A stretch of DNA of 64,000 nucleotides from Palsa-504 sp963744575 (GCA_963744575.1 CAVUUF010000010.1:62001-126000); one strand, 5' to 3'. Shown: positions 50,657 to 59,275, counted from the stretch's first letter. Program-made: numbers and translations. Notes: generated by a model from the letters alone, not told the origin.

Positions 50657-50890
50657 TCAGCCCTTGCCGCGCATGATGACGACCGGGCACGACGCGTGGC
50701 GCACCCAGTACTGGCCGACCGAACCAAGCAAGGCTTCAGTCAACCCGCCGTGCCCCCGGTTGCCCACCACCAGCAGATCCGCTCCCTCGGACGCCTCCAC
50801 CAGCACCTGCGCGGCCCGTCCCTCCGCCACCCGCGGCCGGACCTCGACCGGGCACGGAGCGCGGCTGGCCTCCAGGGCCGCCCACTCCAC
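50657..50890 (-). pseudogene. Universal stress protein remnant (C-terminal 77 residues)
   Basis: EWAALEASRAPCPVEVRPRV and EGADLLVVGNRGHGGLTEAL, then LGSVGQYWVRHASCPVVIMR to the stop. This is the second half of a UspA domain including the complete ATP loop; the first half is missing. A GTG at 50890 could still start a half-length protein. Confidence 0.75.
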
Positions 50891-50895
50891 GGGCT

Positions 50896-51048
50896 GAACC
50901 GCGACGGCTACATGCTCGTCAACTCAACGCCGTCATCAAGCTGGCCGACGGCCGGTACGAGGTCGACTACGACTACTGCAAGGGCCGCGGCCTATGCGCC
51001 GCCGAATGCCCCTGCGGCGCCATCGACATGCAACCCGAGCAGACCTGA
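50896..51048 (+). pseudogene. Pyruvate:ferredoxin oxidoreductase gamma/delta remnant
   Basis: A short piece LNRDGYMLVN resembles the gamma subunit. A frame change leads to AVIKLADGRYEVDYDYCKGR then GLCAAECPCGAIDMQPEQT, the ferredoxin-like delta subunit end. The cluster motif is damaged: CKGRGLC where CxxCxxC is expected. Confidence 0.75.
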
Positions 51049-51050
51049 CC

Positions 51051-51473
51051 CTAGGCGGGCTTAATGCGGCGGCCGGTGACGCGGTTCGGGGCGATCCGCA
51101 GGAACAGCTCCCGGTCCCCGGGGGCCCAGGGCTCGACGCCCGCCTCCTTGGCCCGCGCGCGCGCCTCCTCGGATTCGACGTGGTGCGCGGGCCCCTGGAT
51201 CAGCACGCTCCAGCCCTGGCGCCCAGGCATATCGATGTCGTCGATCTCGAAGGCCACCAGGTAGTCGCCGCCCGCGATCCCGGTCTGCAGGTCCTCGTCC
51301 AGTGCGCTGTGCCTGGCGGTGCGGAACACGATCGCCCCGTTGTACCACTTGTAGTTCACCGGCAGCACGGCCGGGCCGAACCTGCTCATGTAGGCGATGC
51401 GGCCGATCCCGCCCGCCGATATCAGCCGCAGGCTCTCGGCCTCGTCCAGCTCCTCGATCACGCGGTCAGCCAT
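51051..51473 (-). CDS. Pyridoxamine 5'-phosphate oxidase family protein (flavin/F420-binding split barrel)
   Basis: 140 residues from ATG 51473 (GAGGATGTGGGC upstream). Split-barrel landmarks: ISAGGIGRIAYMSRFGPAVL, PVNYKWYNGAIVFRTARHSA, GDYLVAFEIDDIDMPGRQGW and SVLIQGPAHHV. Rv2074/Rv1155-type and DosR-regulon Rv3129-like proteins belong here. It likely binds FMN, F420 or haem (inference). It is convergent with the PFOR remnant. Confidence 0.87.
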   Translation of the reverse strand: MADRVIEELDEAESLRLISAGGIGRIAYMSRFGPAVLPVNYKWYNGAIVFRTARHSALDEDLQTGIAGGDYLVAFEIDDIDMPGRQGWSVLIQGPAHHVESEEARARAKEAGVEPWAPGDRELFLRIAPNRVTGRRIKPA

Positions 51474-51541
51474 GCCCACATCCTCGCACAGGACACTCAA
51501 GTGTCGTGCCCAGAGGGTCACGACTTTCAACCCGGTCGCAA

Positions 51542-51555
51542 GGGACCTTCGCCCT
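51542..51555. promoter_or_regulatory. DosR-type box, 8/10 (GGGACCTTCGCCCT)
   Basis: GGGAC-CTTC-GCCCT with symmetric AA/TT flanks, upstream of the CBS-BON remnant and the acyltransferase gene (plus strand), and divergent to the split-barrel gene. Confidence 0.5.
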
Positions 51556-51635
51556 TGCCTTAGCCGGCCCTGGTGACGAGGCTGGTAACGGAAACCTGCG
51601 AGCTAGCAGGGAGCGAGACACAATGAACACCGCCG

Positions 51636-51710
51636 GGCGTGGTCGCGGTCCGCGACCGGCTCAGCTACCCGGACGACTTCTCCGTGCCGGTGGCCGGCCC
51701 GCTGTTCTGA
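51636..51710 (+). pseudogene. CBS-BON domain protein remnant (C-terminal 24 residues)
   Basis: GVVAVRDRLSYPDDFSVP then VAGPLF and stop, in a different frame from the ATG at 51623. It matches the tail of the other CBS-BON remnant (39616-39812). Confidence 0.7.
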
Positions 51711-51724
51711 TCCTGGGGAACACT

Positions 51725-54049
51725 ATGAGCATGGCGCAGCAGCAGGACGAGGCCCCGGTGTACGCGCTGCTGGCGGACGGGACCACGGTCGAGATCCGCC
51801 CGGCCGGCCCGGACGACTTCGGCGCGGTCAAGGCCATGCACGAGGCGATGTCCCCGGACAACACCTACCTGCGGTTCTTCAACATAAGCCGGCTGGCGGC
51901 CGAGACCGAGGCCCGGCGGATCTGCCGGAACCCCAAGCCGGGCAGCGTGGCGCTGCTCGCCCTGGCCGGCGCCGAGGTGGTCGGCGTGGCCAGCTACATC
52001 CCCCTGACCGGGCAGCAGGCCGAGGTCGCCTTCGCGGTGGCCGACCACATGCACCACCGGGGCATCGCCACCCTGCTGCTCGAGCACCTGGTCTCCTACG
52101 CCCGGAGCCACCAGGTCACCACATTCAAGGCCGAGACCCTGACCGAGAACACGGCCATGCTGAGCGTGTTCGCCGAGGCCGGCCTGCCGGTCGAGCGCCG
52201 GTACGCGGAGCAGGGGGTCACCGAGCTGACGTTCCCGCTGCCGCACGCGGAACCCACGCTAGACAGCTACCTGGACGCGGTGACCGAGCGGGAGCGCCGC
52301 GCCGAGCAGGCCAGCCTGCGGCACATCTTCGCGCCCGAGTCGGTCGCGGTGATCGGCGCGAGCCGCCGCCGCGGCACGGTGGGCCGGGCCATCGTGGACA
52401 ACATCCGGGCCGGCGGATACGCCGGCCGGCTCTACCTGGTGAACCCGCGGGCCCGGCAGATCGGCGGCGAGCGGTGCCTGGCCTCCGCGCTCGACCTGCC
52501 CGAATCCGTCGACCTGGCGGTGGTCGCGGTGCCCCCGGCGGCCGTGCTCGACGTGGCCGAGCGGTGCGGCCAGCGTGGCGTGCACGCCCTGGTGGTGATC
52601 ACCACCGGGCTCGACACCGCGGCCTGCGCCGACCTGCTGGCCGTCTGCCGCAGGCACGGCATGCGGCTGGTCGGCCCGGACTGCTTCGGGGTGGCCGTGC
52701 CCGGCATCGGCCTGGACGCCACGTTCGCCGCCCGTCCCGCCCAGGCGGGCGTGACCGGCCTGGTCATGCAGTCCGGCGGCCTGGGCTTCGCCATGGTCGA
52801 CCAGCTGTCCCGGCTCGGCATCGGCATCTCCTCGTTCGCGTCCGTGGGCGACAAGCTCGACGTGTCGGGCAACGACATGCTGATGTGGTGGGAGAACGAC
52901 CGCCTGACCAAGCTGGCCGTGCTCTACCTCGAGTCGTTCGGCAACCCGCGCAAGTTCGCCCGGACGGCCCGCCGGGTCAGCTGCGCCATGCCGGTGCTCA
53001 CCGTGCTGGGCGACCGCACCGCCGCGGCGCCGCTGGTCAGCCGGGAAGCGTTGTTCGAGCAGGCCGGCGTCATCACCACCCGCGGTTTCGGCGAGCTGAT
53101 CGAGACCACCGCGTTGCTGGCCACCCAGCCGGTCCCGGCCGGGCGCACCGTGGCGATCGTGTCCAACGTCGGCAGCGCCGGCCTGCTGGCCGCGGACGCC
53201 TGCGCCGACCATGGCCTGGCCGTGCACCACCCGGCCGGCCTGACCAGGCGGCGGCTGCGGACCCTGGTCCGGTGCGACTCCGTGGCGGGCCCGGTCGAGA
53301 CGATCACCCCGGTCTCCGCCGAGGACTTCCGCCGGTGCCTGGAACTGCTGGCCCCCGAGGTGGACGCCATCGTCGCCATCGTCCTGCCCACCGGGGCCAC
53401 CGGCGACCTGGAAGCCGCGATCGCGGCCGCGGACGTCGGCGTCCCGCTCGCCGCCGTGGTGCTGACCCAGGCCGAATCCGTCCGGCTCATCGGGCCGGTC
53501 CCGGCCTACGGTTCGCCGGAGGCCGCGGTGCGGGCGCTGGCCCGCGCGGTCGGCTACGGCGCCTGGCGAGCCGGGCCGCGCGGGCACGTGCCGGTCTTCG
53601 CCGACGTCAGGACCGCGGACGCCCGCGCCCTGGTGCAGGGCGCCCCCCGAGGCCAGCTCGCCGCCGGGCAGACGGCCGAACTGCTGCGCTGCTACGGGAT
53701 ACCGCTGGCCGACCTGCCGCCAGCGGGCACCGAGGTGCGGGTCACGGTGACTGACGACCGTATGTTCGGAGCCCTGGTCACGCTGGTTACGCCCGATGGG
53801 AACCGAACGGCCCGGTTCACGCCCCTCGCCGACGTCGACGCCGCCCAGCTGGCCGGGCCATCCCCCGACCAGGGCGCGCTCCGCGACCTGCTGCTCCGGG
53901 TCTCCCGGCTCGCCGACGACCTGCCCGCGGTCACCGAGCTCGAGCTCGACCCGGTCGTCGCGGGGCCCGACGGGGCCGCCGTGGTAAACGCGCGAGTGAA
54001 GGTGGCTCCGTACCAGCCGCAGGACCCGTTCCTGCGCAAGTTGCGCTGA
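51725..54049 (+). CDS. GNAT acetyltransferase fused to acyl-CoA synthetase (NDP-forming-like), shortened ATP-grasp
   Basis: 774 residues. GNAT domain at about 15-185 (VEIRPAGPDDFGAVKAMHEA; VADHMHHRGIATLLLEHLVS is the acetyl-CoA loop). CoA-binding domain at about 200-330 (FAPESVAVIGASRRRGTVGR), succinyl-CoA-ligase-like domains at about 340-640 (GLVMQSGGLGFAMVDQLSRL, IVSNVGSAGLLAADACADHG), then the remnant of an ATP-grasp domain at about 650-774. The usual sequence is about 120-130 residues longer. The stretch of ATP-grasp that holds the conserved Lys (VLKAxxxGLxHK) is absent after YGIPLADLPPAGTEV, while the tail ELELDPVVAGPDGAAVVNAR is present. Full-length homologs acetylate proteins (Pat-like) and/or regulate acetyl-CoA synthetase. 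The ATP-dependent half is probably dead here. Confidence 0.85.
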   Translation: MSMAQQQDEAPVYALLADGTTVEIRPAGPDDFGAVKAMHEAMSPDNTYLRFFNISRLAAETEARRICRNPKPGSVALLALAGAEVVGVASYIPLTGQQAEVAFAVADHMHHRGIATLLLEHLVSYARSHQVTTFKAETLTENTAMLSVFAEAGLPVERRYAEQGVTELTFPLPHAEPTLDSYLDAVTERERRAEQASLRHIFAPESVAVIGASRRRGTVGRAIVDNIRAGGYAGRLYLVNPRARQIGGERCLASALDLPESVDLAVVAVPPAAVLDVAERCGQRGVHALVVITTGLDTAACADLLAVCRRHGMRLVGPDCFGVAVPGIGLDATFAARPAQAGVTGLVMQSGGLGFAMVDQLSRLGIGISSFASVGDKLDVSGNDMLMWWENDRLTKLAVLYLESFGNPRKFARTARRVSCAMPVLTVLGDRTAAAPLVSREALFEQAGVITTRGFGELIETTALLATQPVPAGRTVAIVSNVGSAGLLAADACADHGLAVHHPAGLTRRRLRTLVRCDSVAGPVETITPVSAEDFRRCLELLAPEVDAIVAIVLPTGATGDLEAAIAAADVGVPLAAVVLTQAESVRLIGPVPAYGSPEAAVRALARAVGYGAWRAGPRGHVPVFADVRTADARALVQGAPRGQLAAGQTAELLRCYGIPLADLPPAGTEVRVTVTDDRMFGALVTLVTPDGNRTARFTPLADVDAAQLAGPSPDQGALRDLLLRVSRLADDLPAVTELELDPVVAGPDGAAVVNARVKVAPYQPQDPFLRKLR

Positions 54050-54161
54050 GGTGTCTGCTCCGTTAACGCTCGCCCCCGGGCCGGCGCCGCCGTACCCGGG
54101 TCAATAGCCTGGGGCCCGGGGCACGCGCCCGGCCCGTTCGGCTCTAAAAGGGGTTTTGACC

Positions 54162-57134
54162 ATGACCATGACCGAGCAGGACCTAACCGAACTCGACGCG
54201 ATCGACGCCTGGTGGCGGGCGGCGAACTACCTGTCCGTGGGGCAGATCTACCTGCTGGGCAACCCGCGGCTGACCGAACCGCTGCGGCCGGAGCACGTCA
54301 AGCCGCGGCTGCTCGGGCACTGGGGCACCACGCCCGGGCTCAACCTGATCTACGCGCACCTCAACCGGGCGATCAGGGCCCAGGACCTGGACGTCATCTA
54401 CGTCTGCGGTCCTGGGCACGGCGGACCTGGCATGGTGGCGAACACCTACCTCGAGGGCACTTACAGCGAGCTGTACCCGGCCGTCACCCAGGACACCCGG
54501 GGTATGGCCCGGCTGTTCAGGCAGTTCTCCTTCCCCGGCGGCATCCCCTCGCACGCGGCGCCGGAGACGCCCGGCTCCATCCACGAGGGCGGCGAGCTCG
54601 GCTACTCGCTGGTGCACGCCTACGGCGCGGCGTTCGACAACCCGGACCTGATCGTGGCGTGCGTGGTCGGCGACGGCGAGGCCGAGACCGGGCCGCTGGC
54701 CACCAGCTGGCACTCCACCAAGTTCCTCAACCCGGCCACCGACGGCGCGGTGCTGCCGATCTTGCAGCTGAACGGGTACAAGATCGCCAACCCGACGGTG
54801 CTGGCCCGGATACCGCAGGACGAGCTGGAATCGCTGCTGACCGGCTACGGGTACCGGGTGCATGTGGTCGAGGGCGACGATCCGAAGCTGGTGCACCAGC
54901 AGCTCGCCGCCACCATGGACACGGTGATCGGCGAGATCCGCGCCATCCAGCGCCGGGCCCGGGTCGACGGCGACCTCAGCCGGCCCGCCTGGCCGGCCAT
55001 CGTGCTGCGCACCCCCAAGGGCTGGACCGGGCCCAAGGTGGTGGACGGGCTGCCGGTGGAGGGGACCTGGCGGGCGCACCAGGTCCCGATCGCCGGGGCG
55101 CGCACCAACCCGGAGCACCTGGCGCAGCTCGAGGCGTGGATGCGCTCGTACCGGGCGGAGGAGCTGTTCGACGCCTCCGGCGCGCTGGTGCCCGAGCTGG
55201 CCGCGCTGGCCCCGCGCGGTGAGCGGCGGATGAGCGCGAACCCGCATGCCAACGGCGGCCTGCTGCTCCGGGAATTGCGGCTGCCCGAGTTCCGGGACTA
55301 CGCCGTGGAGGTCAGCGCGCCGGGCGCGGGGATGTCGGAGCCGACCCGGGTGCTCGGCGCCTGGCTGCGCGACGTGATCGCCGGCAACCCGTCGAACTTC
55401 CGGCTGTTCGGCCCGGACGAGACCGAGTCCAACCGGCTGGGCGCCGTCTACCAGGTGACAGACAAGGTGTTCGAGGGGCAGATCGTGCCCGGGGACAACC
55501 ACCTGGCCCGCGCGGGCCGGGTGATGGAGGTACTGAGCGAGCACATGTGCCAGGGGTGGCTCGAGGGCTACCTGCTGACCGGCCGGCACGGCCTGTTCAA
55601 CTGCTACGAGGCATTCATCCACATCGTCGACTCGATGTTCAACCAGCACGCCAAGTGGCTGGAGTCCTGTCAGAAGATCGGCTGGCGGCGACCGGTCGCG
55701 TCGCTGAACTACCTGCTGTCCTCACTGGTCTGGCGGCAGGACCACAACGGGTTCAGCCACCAGGACCCCGGCTTCATCGACCTCGTGATGAACAAGAAGG
55801 CATCGGTTGTCCGCGTCTACCTGCCGCCGGACACCAACACGCTGCTCTCGGTGGGCGACCACTGCCTGCGCTCGCGGAACTACGTCAACGTCATCGTGGC
55901 TGGCAAGCAGCCGCAGTGGAACTGGCTGTCCATGGACGAGGCGGTCATCCACTGCACCCGCGGCGCCGGGATCTGGGAGTGGGCGTCCAACGACGCGCCC
56001 GGGGCGCCGGACGTGGTGCTGGCCTGCGCCGGCGACATCCCCACCATGGAGGTTCTCGCCGCGGTCTCGCTGATCCGCGAGCACCTGCCTGAGGTGAAGG
56101 TGCGGGTGGTCAACGTGGTGGACCTGATGCGACTGCAGCCGGAGACCGAGCACCCGCACGGCATGTCCGACGCCGAGTTCGACGCCCTGTTCACCACGGA
56201 CAAGCCGGTGATCTTCGCCTACCACGGCTACCCGTGGCTCATCCACCGGCTGACCTACCGGCGGCACGGGCACGACAACTTCCACGTCCGCGGCTACCTG
56301 GAGGAAGGCACCACCACCACGCCGTTCGACATGGTCATGCTGAACGACCTGGACCGGTTCCACCTGGTCATGGACGTGATCGACCGGGTGCCCAGGCTGG
56401 CCTCCTCGGCCGGCCACATCCGCCAGCTGATGACGGACAAGCGGATCACCTGCCGCGCCTACACCCGCGAGCAGGGCGAGGACGCCCCGGAGATCACTAA
56501 CTGGAAGTGGCCCCAGCCCTTACGATCGAGCCTGTGGACTGTGCAGGATCCTCACCTTCCCCTCTCTCGCCCCCCGGAGGGTCGCGGTGATCGGGGCGCA
56601 GGCGCTGGCGGCCAGCCTGGTCGGCGCCGGCGTGGACGTGTGCTTCATGAACCCGGGCACGTCGGAGATGCATTTCGTCAGCGCGCTGGATTCGGTGCCC
56701 GCGATGCGCGGGGTGCTGGCGCTGTTCGAGGGCGTGGCGACCGGGGCCGCCGACGGGTACGCGCGGATCGCCGGGCGGCCCGCCGCGGTGCTGCTGCACC
56801 TCGGCCCCGGCCTGGCCAACGGGCTGGCCAACCTGCACAACGCGCGCCGGGCCCATACCCCGGTGGTGGTCATCGTGGGCGCGCACGCCACCGGCCACGT
56901 CCGCTACGACGCGCCGCTGCAATCCGACATCGAGGCCCTCGCGCGCACCGTGTCCGGCTGGATGCACACCAGCGGTACCACCCGCGACCTGGCCCAGGAC
57001 GCGATGCGCGCGGTGGCGGCGGCGCGGGCGGGGCAGATCGCCACGCTGGTGCTCCCGGCCGACGTGTCGTGGAGCGACGGCGCCGCGCCCGCCCCGCCCC
57101 GCGCTCCGCTCCCGGCACCTGCGGTCGATCATAG
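54162..57134 (+). CDS. xfp: Phosphoketolase (XFP), stop lost; reads through into next gene
   Basis: The intact enzyme covers about 790 residues from ATG 54162 (AAGGGG upstream) to about 56520. Motifs: AANYLSVGQIYLLGNPRL, GHWGTTPGLNLIYAHLNR, VCGPGHGGPGMVANTYLEGT, the TPP site GDGEAETGPLATSWHSTKFL, and the C-terminal HRLTYRRHGHDNFHVRGYLE with EEGTTTTPFDMV. It cleaves xylulose-5-P or fructose-6-P with phosphate to acetyl-P and a shorter sugar phosphate. A stop is expected near NWKWPQP, but the frame continues about 200 Arg/Gly-rich codons antisense to nothing known and out of frame inside the next gene, to 57134. The Pta that would use acetyl-P survives only as a fragment at 36883. Confidence 0.9.
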   Translation: MTMTEQDLTELDAIDAWWRAANYLSVGQIYLLGNPRLTEPLRPEHVKPRLLGHWGTTPGLNLIYAHLNRAIRAQDLDVIYVCGPGHGGPGMVANTYLEGTYSELYPAVTQDTRGMARLFRQFSFPGGIPSHAAPETPGSIHEGGELGYSLVHAYGAAFDNPDLIVACVVGDGEAETGPLATSWHSTKFLNPATDGAVLPILQLNGYKIANPTVLARIPQDELESLLTGYGYRVHVVEGDDPKLVHQQLAATMDTVIGEIRAIQRRARVDGDLSRPAWPAIVLRTPKGWTGPKVVDGLPVEGTWRAHQVPIAGARTNPEHLAQLEAWMRSYRAEELFDASGALVPELAALAPRGERRMSANPHANGGLLLRELRLPEFRDYAVEVSAPGAGMSEPTRVLGAWLRDVIAGNPSNFRLFGPDETESNRLGAVYQVTDKVFEGQIVPGDNHLARAGRVMEVLSEHMCQGWLEGYLLTGRHGLFNCYEAFIHIVDSMFNQHAKWLESCQKIGWRRPVASLNYLLSSLVWRQDHNGFSHQDPGFIDLVMNKKASVVRVYLPPDTNTLLSVGDHCLRSRNYVNVIVAGKQPQWNWLSMDEAVIHCTRGAGIWEWASNDAPGAPDVVLACAGDIPTMEVLAAVSLIREHLPEVKVRVVNVVDLMRLQPETEHPHGMSDAEFDALFTTDKPVIFAYHGYPWLIHRLTYRRHGHDNFHVRGYLEEGTTTTPFDMVMLNDLDRFHLVMDVIDRVPRLASSAGHIRQLMTDKRITCRAYTREQGEDAPEITNWKWPQPLRSSLWTVQDPHLPLSRPPEGRGDRGAGAGGQPGRRRRGRVLHEPGHVGDAFRQRAGFGARDARGAGAVRGRGDRGRRRVRADRRAARRGAAAPRPRPGQRAGQPAQRAPGPYPGGGHRGRARHRPRPLRRAAAIRHRGPRAHRVRLDAHQRYHPRPGPGRDARGGGGAGGADRHAGAPGRRVVERRRRARPAPRSAPGTCGRS

Positions 57135-58175
57135 TCATATATCATCGACAGCCCGTCTGCTTTCCTCCCGCGCCATGCTCCTGCTCGGCGGGGCGGCCTT
57201 GTCCGAGCGCGGCCTGCGGGCGGCCAGCCGGGTGGCCGCCGCGACCGGGGCACGGCTGCTCGCCGAGACGTTTCCCGCGCGGATGGAGCACGGCGCCGGG
57301 GTGCCCGGCCTCGACCGGCTGGCCTACCTGGCCGAACAGGCCGAGGCCCAGCTGGCCGGGGTCAGCCATCTCATCCTGGCCGGGGCCCGCGCGCCGGTGT
57401 CGTTCTTCGCCTACCCCGGCCGGGCCAGCGACCTGGCCCCCGGTCCTGTCGCCGTCCTGGCCGACCCCGACCAGGACGTCGAGGGGGCGCTCGACCAGCT
57501 GGCGGACCTGGTCGCGGCGGGGTTCTCGCCGGTGCTTACCGAGGCCTCGCCGCCCTTGCCCGCCGATCCGGGGCCGCTGAACGCGATCAGCCTGGCCAAC
57601 ACGATCGCCGCGTCGCTGCCCGAGCAGGCCATCGTGTCCGACGAGGCCAACACCTCGGGCTTCGCGCTGCCCATGGCGCTGGCGTCCGCGCCCCGGCACA
57701 CCCTGCTCACCCTCACCGGCGGCTCCATCGGGCAGGGCCTGCCGGTCGCCACCGGCGCGGCCGTCGCGGCGCCGGACCGCCCGGTGCTGTCCCTGGAAGC
57801 CGACGGCAGCGCGCTCTACACCATCCAGGCGCTGTGGACCCAGGCGCGCGAGCAGCTCAACGTCACCACGGTCCTGATCAACAACGCCGCCTACGCGATC
57901 CTGCGGATGGAACTGGCCCGCACCGCGGCCAGCTCCACCGGCCAGCCGGGTGCCTGGCGCAGCCGGGTGAGCGCGCCGCGCGGATGCTCGACCTGTCCGG
58001 CCCCACCCCGGATTTCACCCGGATCAGCACCGGGCTCGGCGTACCCGCGATCCGGGTCAGCACGGCCGCCGAACTGGACCAGGCGCTGCGCCGCGCCTAC
58101 GCGGAACCAGGCCCCCACCTGATCGAGGCCATCGTCCCCCCGGTGGTCCCGCCCCCCTCGGGGACGGCCTGGTAA
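56587..58175 (+). pseudogene. Thiamine-pyrophosphate enzyme (acetolactate synthase-like), frameshifted near 57950
   Basis: GTG 56587 has GGAGGG five bases upstream. The first 455 residues are an acetolactate synthase-like TPP enzyme: VGAGVDVCFMNPGTSEMHFV, ALFEGVATGAADGYARIAGR with the catalytic Glu, LHLGPGLANGLANLHNARRA, TLTGGSIGQGLPVATGAAVA, and the TPP motif LEADGSALYT...NNAAY. At about 57950 the frame breaks. The expected C-terminus (ERAARMLDLSGPTPDFTRIS) continues in another frame to the stop at 58175. The break lies between two copies of CAGCCGGGTG (57943-57952 and 57960-57969). Removing 17 bases restores one frame. Confidence 0.85.
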
Positions 58176-58231
58176 TAGGAGTGCCCGCGGCCGGGCCCGT
58201 GGCCCGTGCCTTCCGAACCGGAGGAGTCCTG

Positions 58232-58290
58232 ATGGCCAGCCCGCCCTACGGGGACTACCAGCTGGAGATCTACCCCGCCGGGCCTGATCA
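58232..58290 (+). pseudogene. FMN-dependent hydroxyacid oxidase N-terminal remnant
   Basis: About 17 codons MASPPYGDYQLEIYPAG, the start of lactate 2-monooxygenase/alpha-hydroxyacid oxidase proteins, preceded by GAGGAG. It then runs into unrelated sequence. Confidence 0.6.
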
Positions 58291-58402
58291 TGGCCGTGGA
58301 CGGCTCTCCCGCCCTCGCCGACCTGACCAGAGACAGCCTGCTCCGTACCTGCACCTGTCCGCACGGGTGACGGCTCACTCGCTGATACCGCATTGCAAAT
58401 GC

Positions 58403-58450
58403 GCCCGCGGTTGCTCATCGCGCTGTGCCCGCGGTTGCTCATCGCGCTGT
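58403..58450. repeat. Tandem 24-bp duplication
   Basis: The 24 bases beginning GCCCGCGGTTGCTCATCG and ending CGCTGT occur twice head to tail (58403-58426, 58427-58450). The second copy overlaps the 3' end of the hemerythrin gene. Confidence 0.9.
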
Positions 58451-59065
58451 GGAGTGAGCGGATTGGTCCGGGGTCAGCCAGCGCGTCGGATCAGGTAACT
58501 GCCGCTTGAGGCTGCCGATGCGGAGGGACCCGGCCCTGGGCGCCTGGCCGTCCTCTTCCACCTCGCGGACGTAGGCCTCCGGGTCCTTGTCGACGGCGGG
58601 CACTCCAGCGTAGTTCCGCGCCTCAAAAGCGGCGAAGGCCACGGCGAGCTGATGGCGGCGCTGCAGTCCGCCCAGTCGGCGGAAGTCGGTCAGGCCCTCG
58701 CGTTCTTCCTCGGCCATGTGATCGCTGTTCGCCAGGTTCGCTGCGCCGACCGCGCCGAACCACTCGTCGGTGCCGACCTGATGGCGGGCGACTTCGGCCA
58801 CCGCGTCCCTGATCTCGTTGTGGTCGTGGATGGCGTCGAGGGTCTCTCCCTCCACCCCGGCCGCTCGCTGGGCGGCCAGGCCCACCTGAAGCAGGGCGGG
58901 ATAGAAGATCGCCTCCTCCGCCGCCGCGTGCAACTCGAGGAACGCGCCCAGCCGGTCCCACACCGCGGACAGCACCTCGGTGTCCGCCCGGTCGATCTGC
59001 TCCAGGATCGCGAACAACCGCCGCTGCTCATGATGGTCATCGAGGATCAGCTGGGTGATATCCAC
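58439..59065 (-). CDS. Hemerythrin HHE cation-binding domain protein
   Basis: 208 residues from GTG 59065 (GGGAGGAACT upstream). Iron ligands of the HHE fold are present: ILDDHHEQRRLFAILEQ, FLELHAAAEEAIFYPALLQV, IHDHNEIRDAV and NLANSDHMAEEEREGL. Such proteins bind a di-iron centre and sense or store O2 or NO, and are frequent in hypoxia regulons. The C-terminal about 50 residues are a non-conserved tail, and the last codons come from a 24-bp tandem repeat. Divergent from cytochrome b. Confidence 0.87.
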   Translation of the reverse strand: MDITQLILDDHHEQRRLFAILEQIDRADTEVLSAVWDRLGAFLELHAAAEEAIFYPALLQVGLAAQRAAGVEGETLDAIHDHNEIRDAVAEVARHQVGTDEWFGAVGAANLANSDHMAEEEREGLTDFRRLGGLQRRHQLAVAFAAFEARNYAGVPAVDKDPEAYVREVEEDGQAPRAGSLRIGSLKRQLPDPTRWLTPDQSAHSTAR

Positions 59066-59261
59066 AGTTCCTCCCTGGCGCCGTGTCCCTGATCGGCTGG
59101 CATGCCCGCCGAGAGCCGACGATAACGTACGGCTGGTTAGATCCCACCACGGCCAGCAGGAAATCGCCTACGGCATGGCCCCACAGGAGCGTCGGCCCAT
59201 CCGGGACGGCCAGTCCGTGATATCGACGACCCAGCCCATTTCCACCGGGCCACCGACGGGC

Positions 59262-59275
59262 GGGACCTAAGTCCC
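59262..59275. promoter_or_regulatory. DosR-type box, perfect (GGGACCTAAGTCCC)
   Basis: GGGAC-CTAA-GTCCC with C/G flanks, 107 bases before the cytochrome b start. The hemerythrin-like gene starts 196 bases away on the other strand. Confidence 0.8.

Noticed and set aside
52259..53587. 442-codon minus-strand frame opposite the acetyltransferase/CoA-ligase
   Set aside because: Antisense shadow without motifs.
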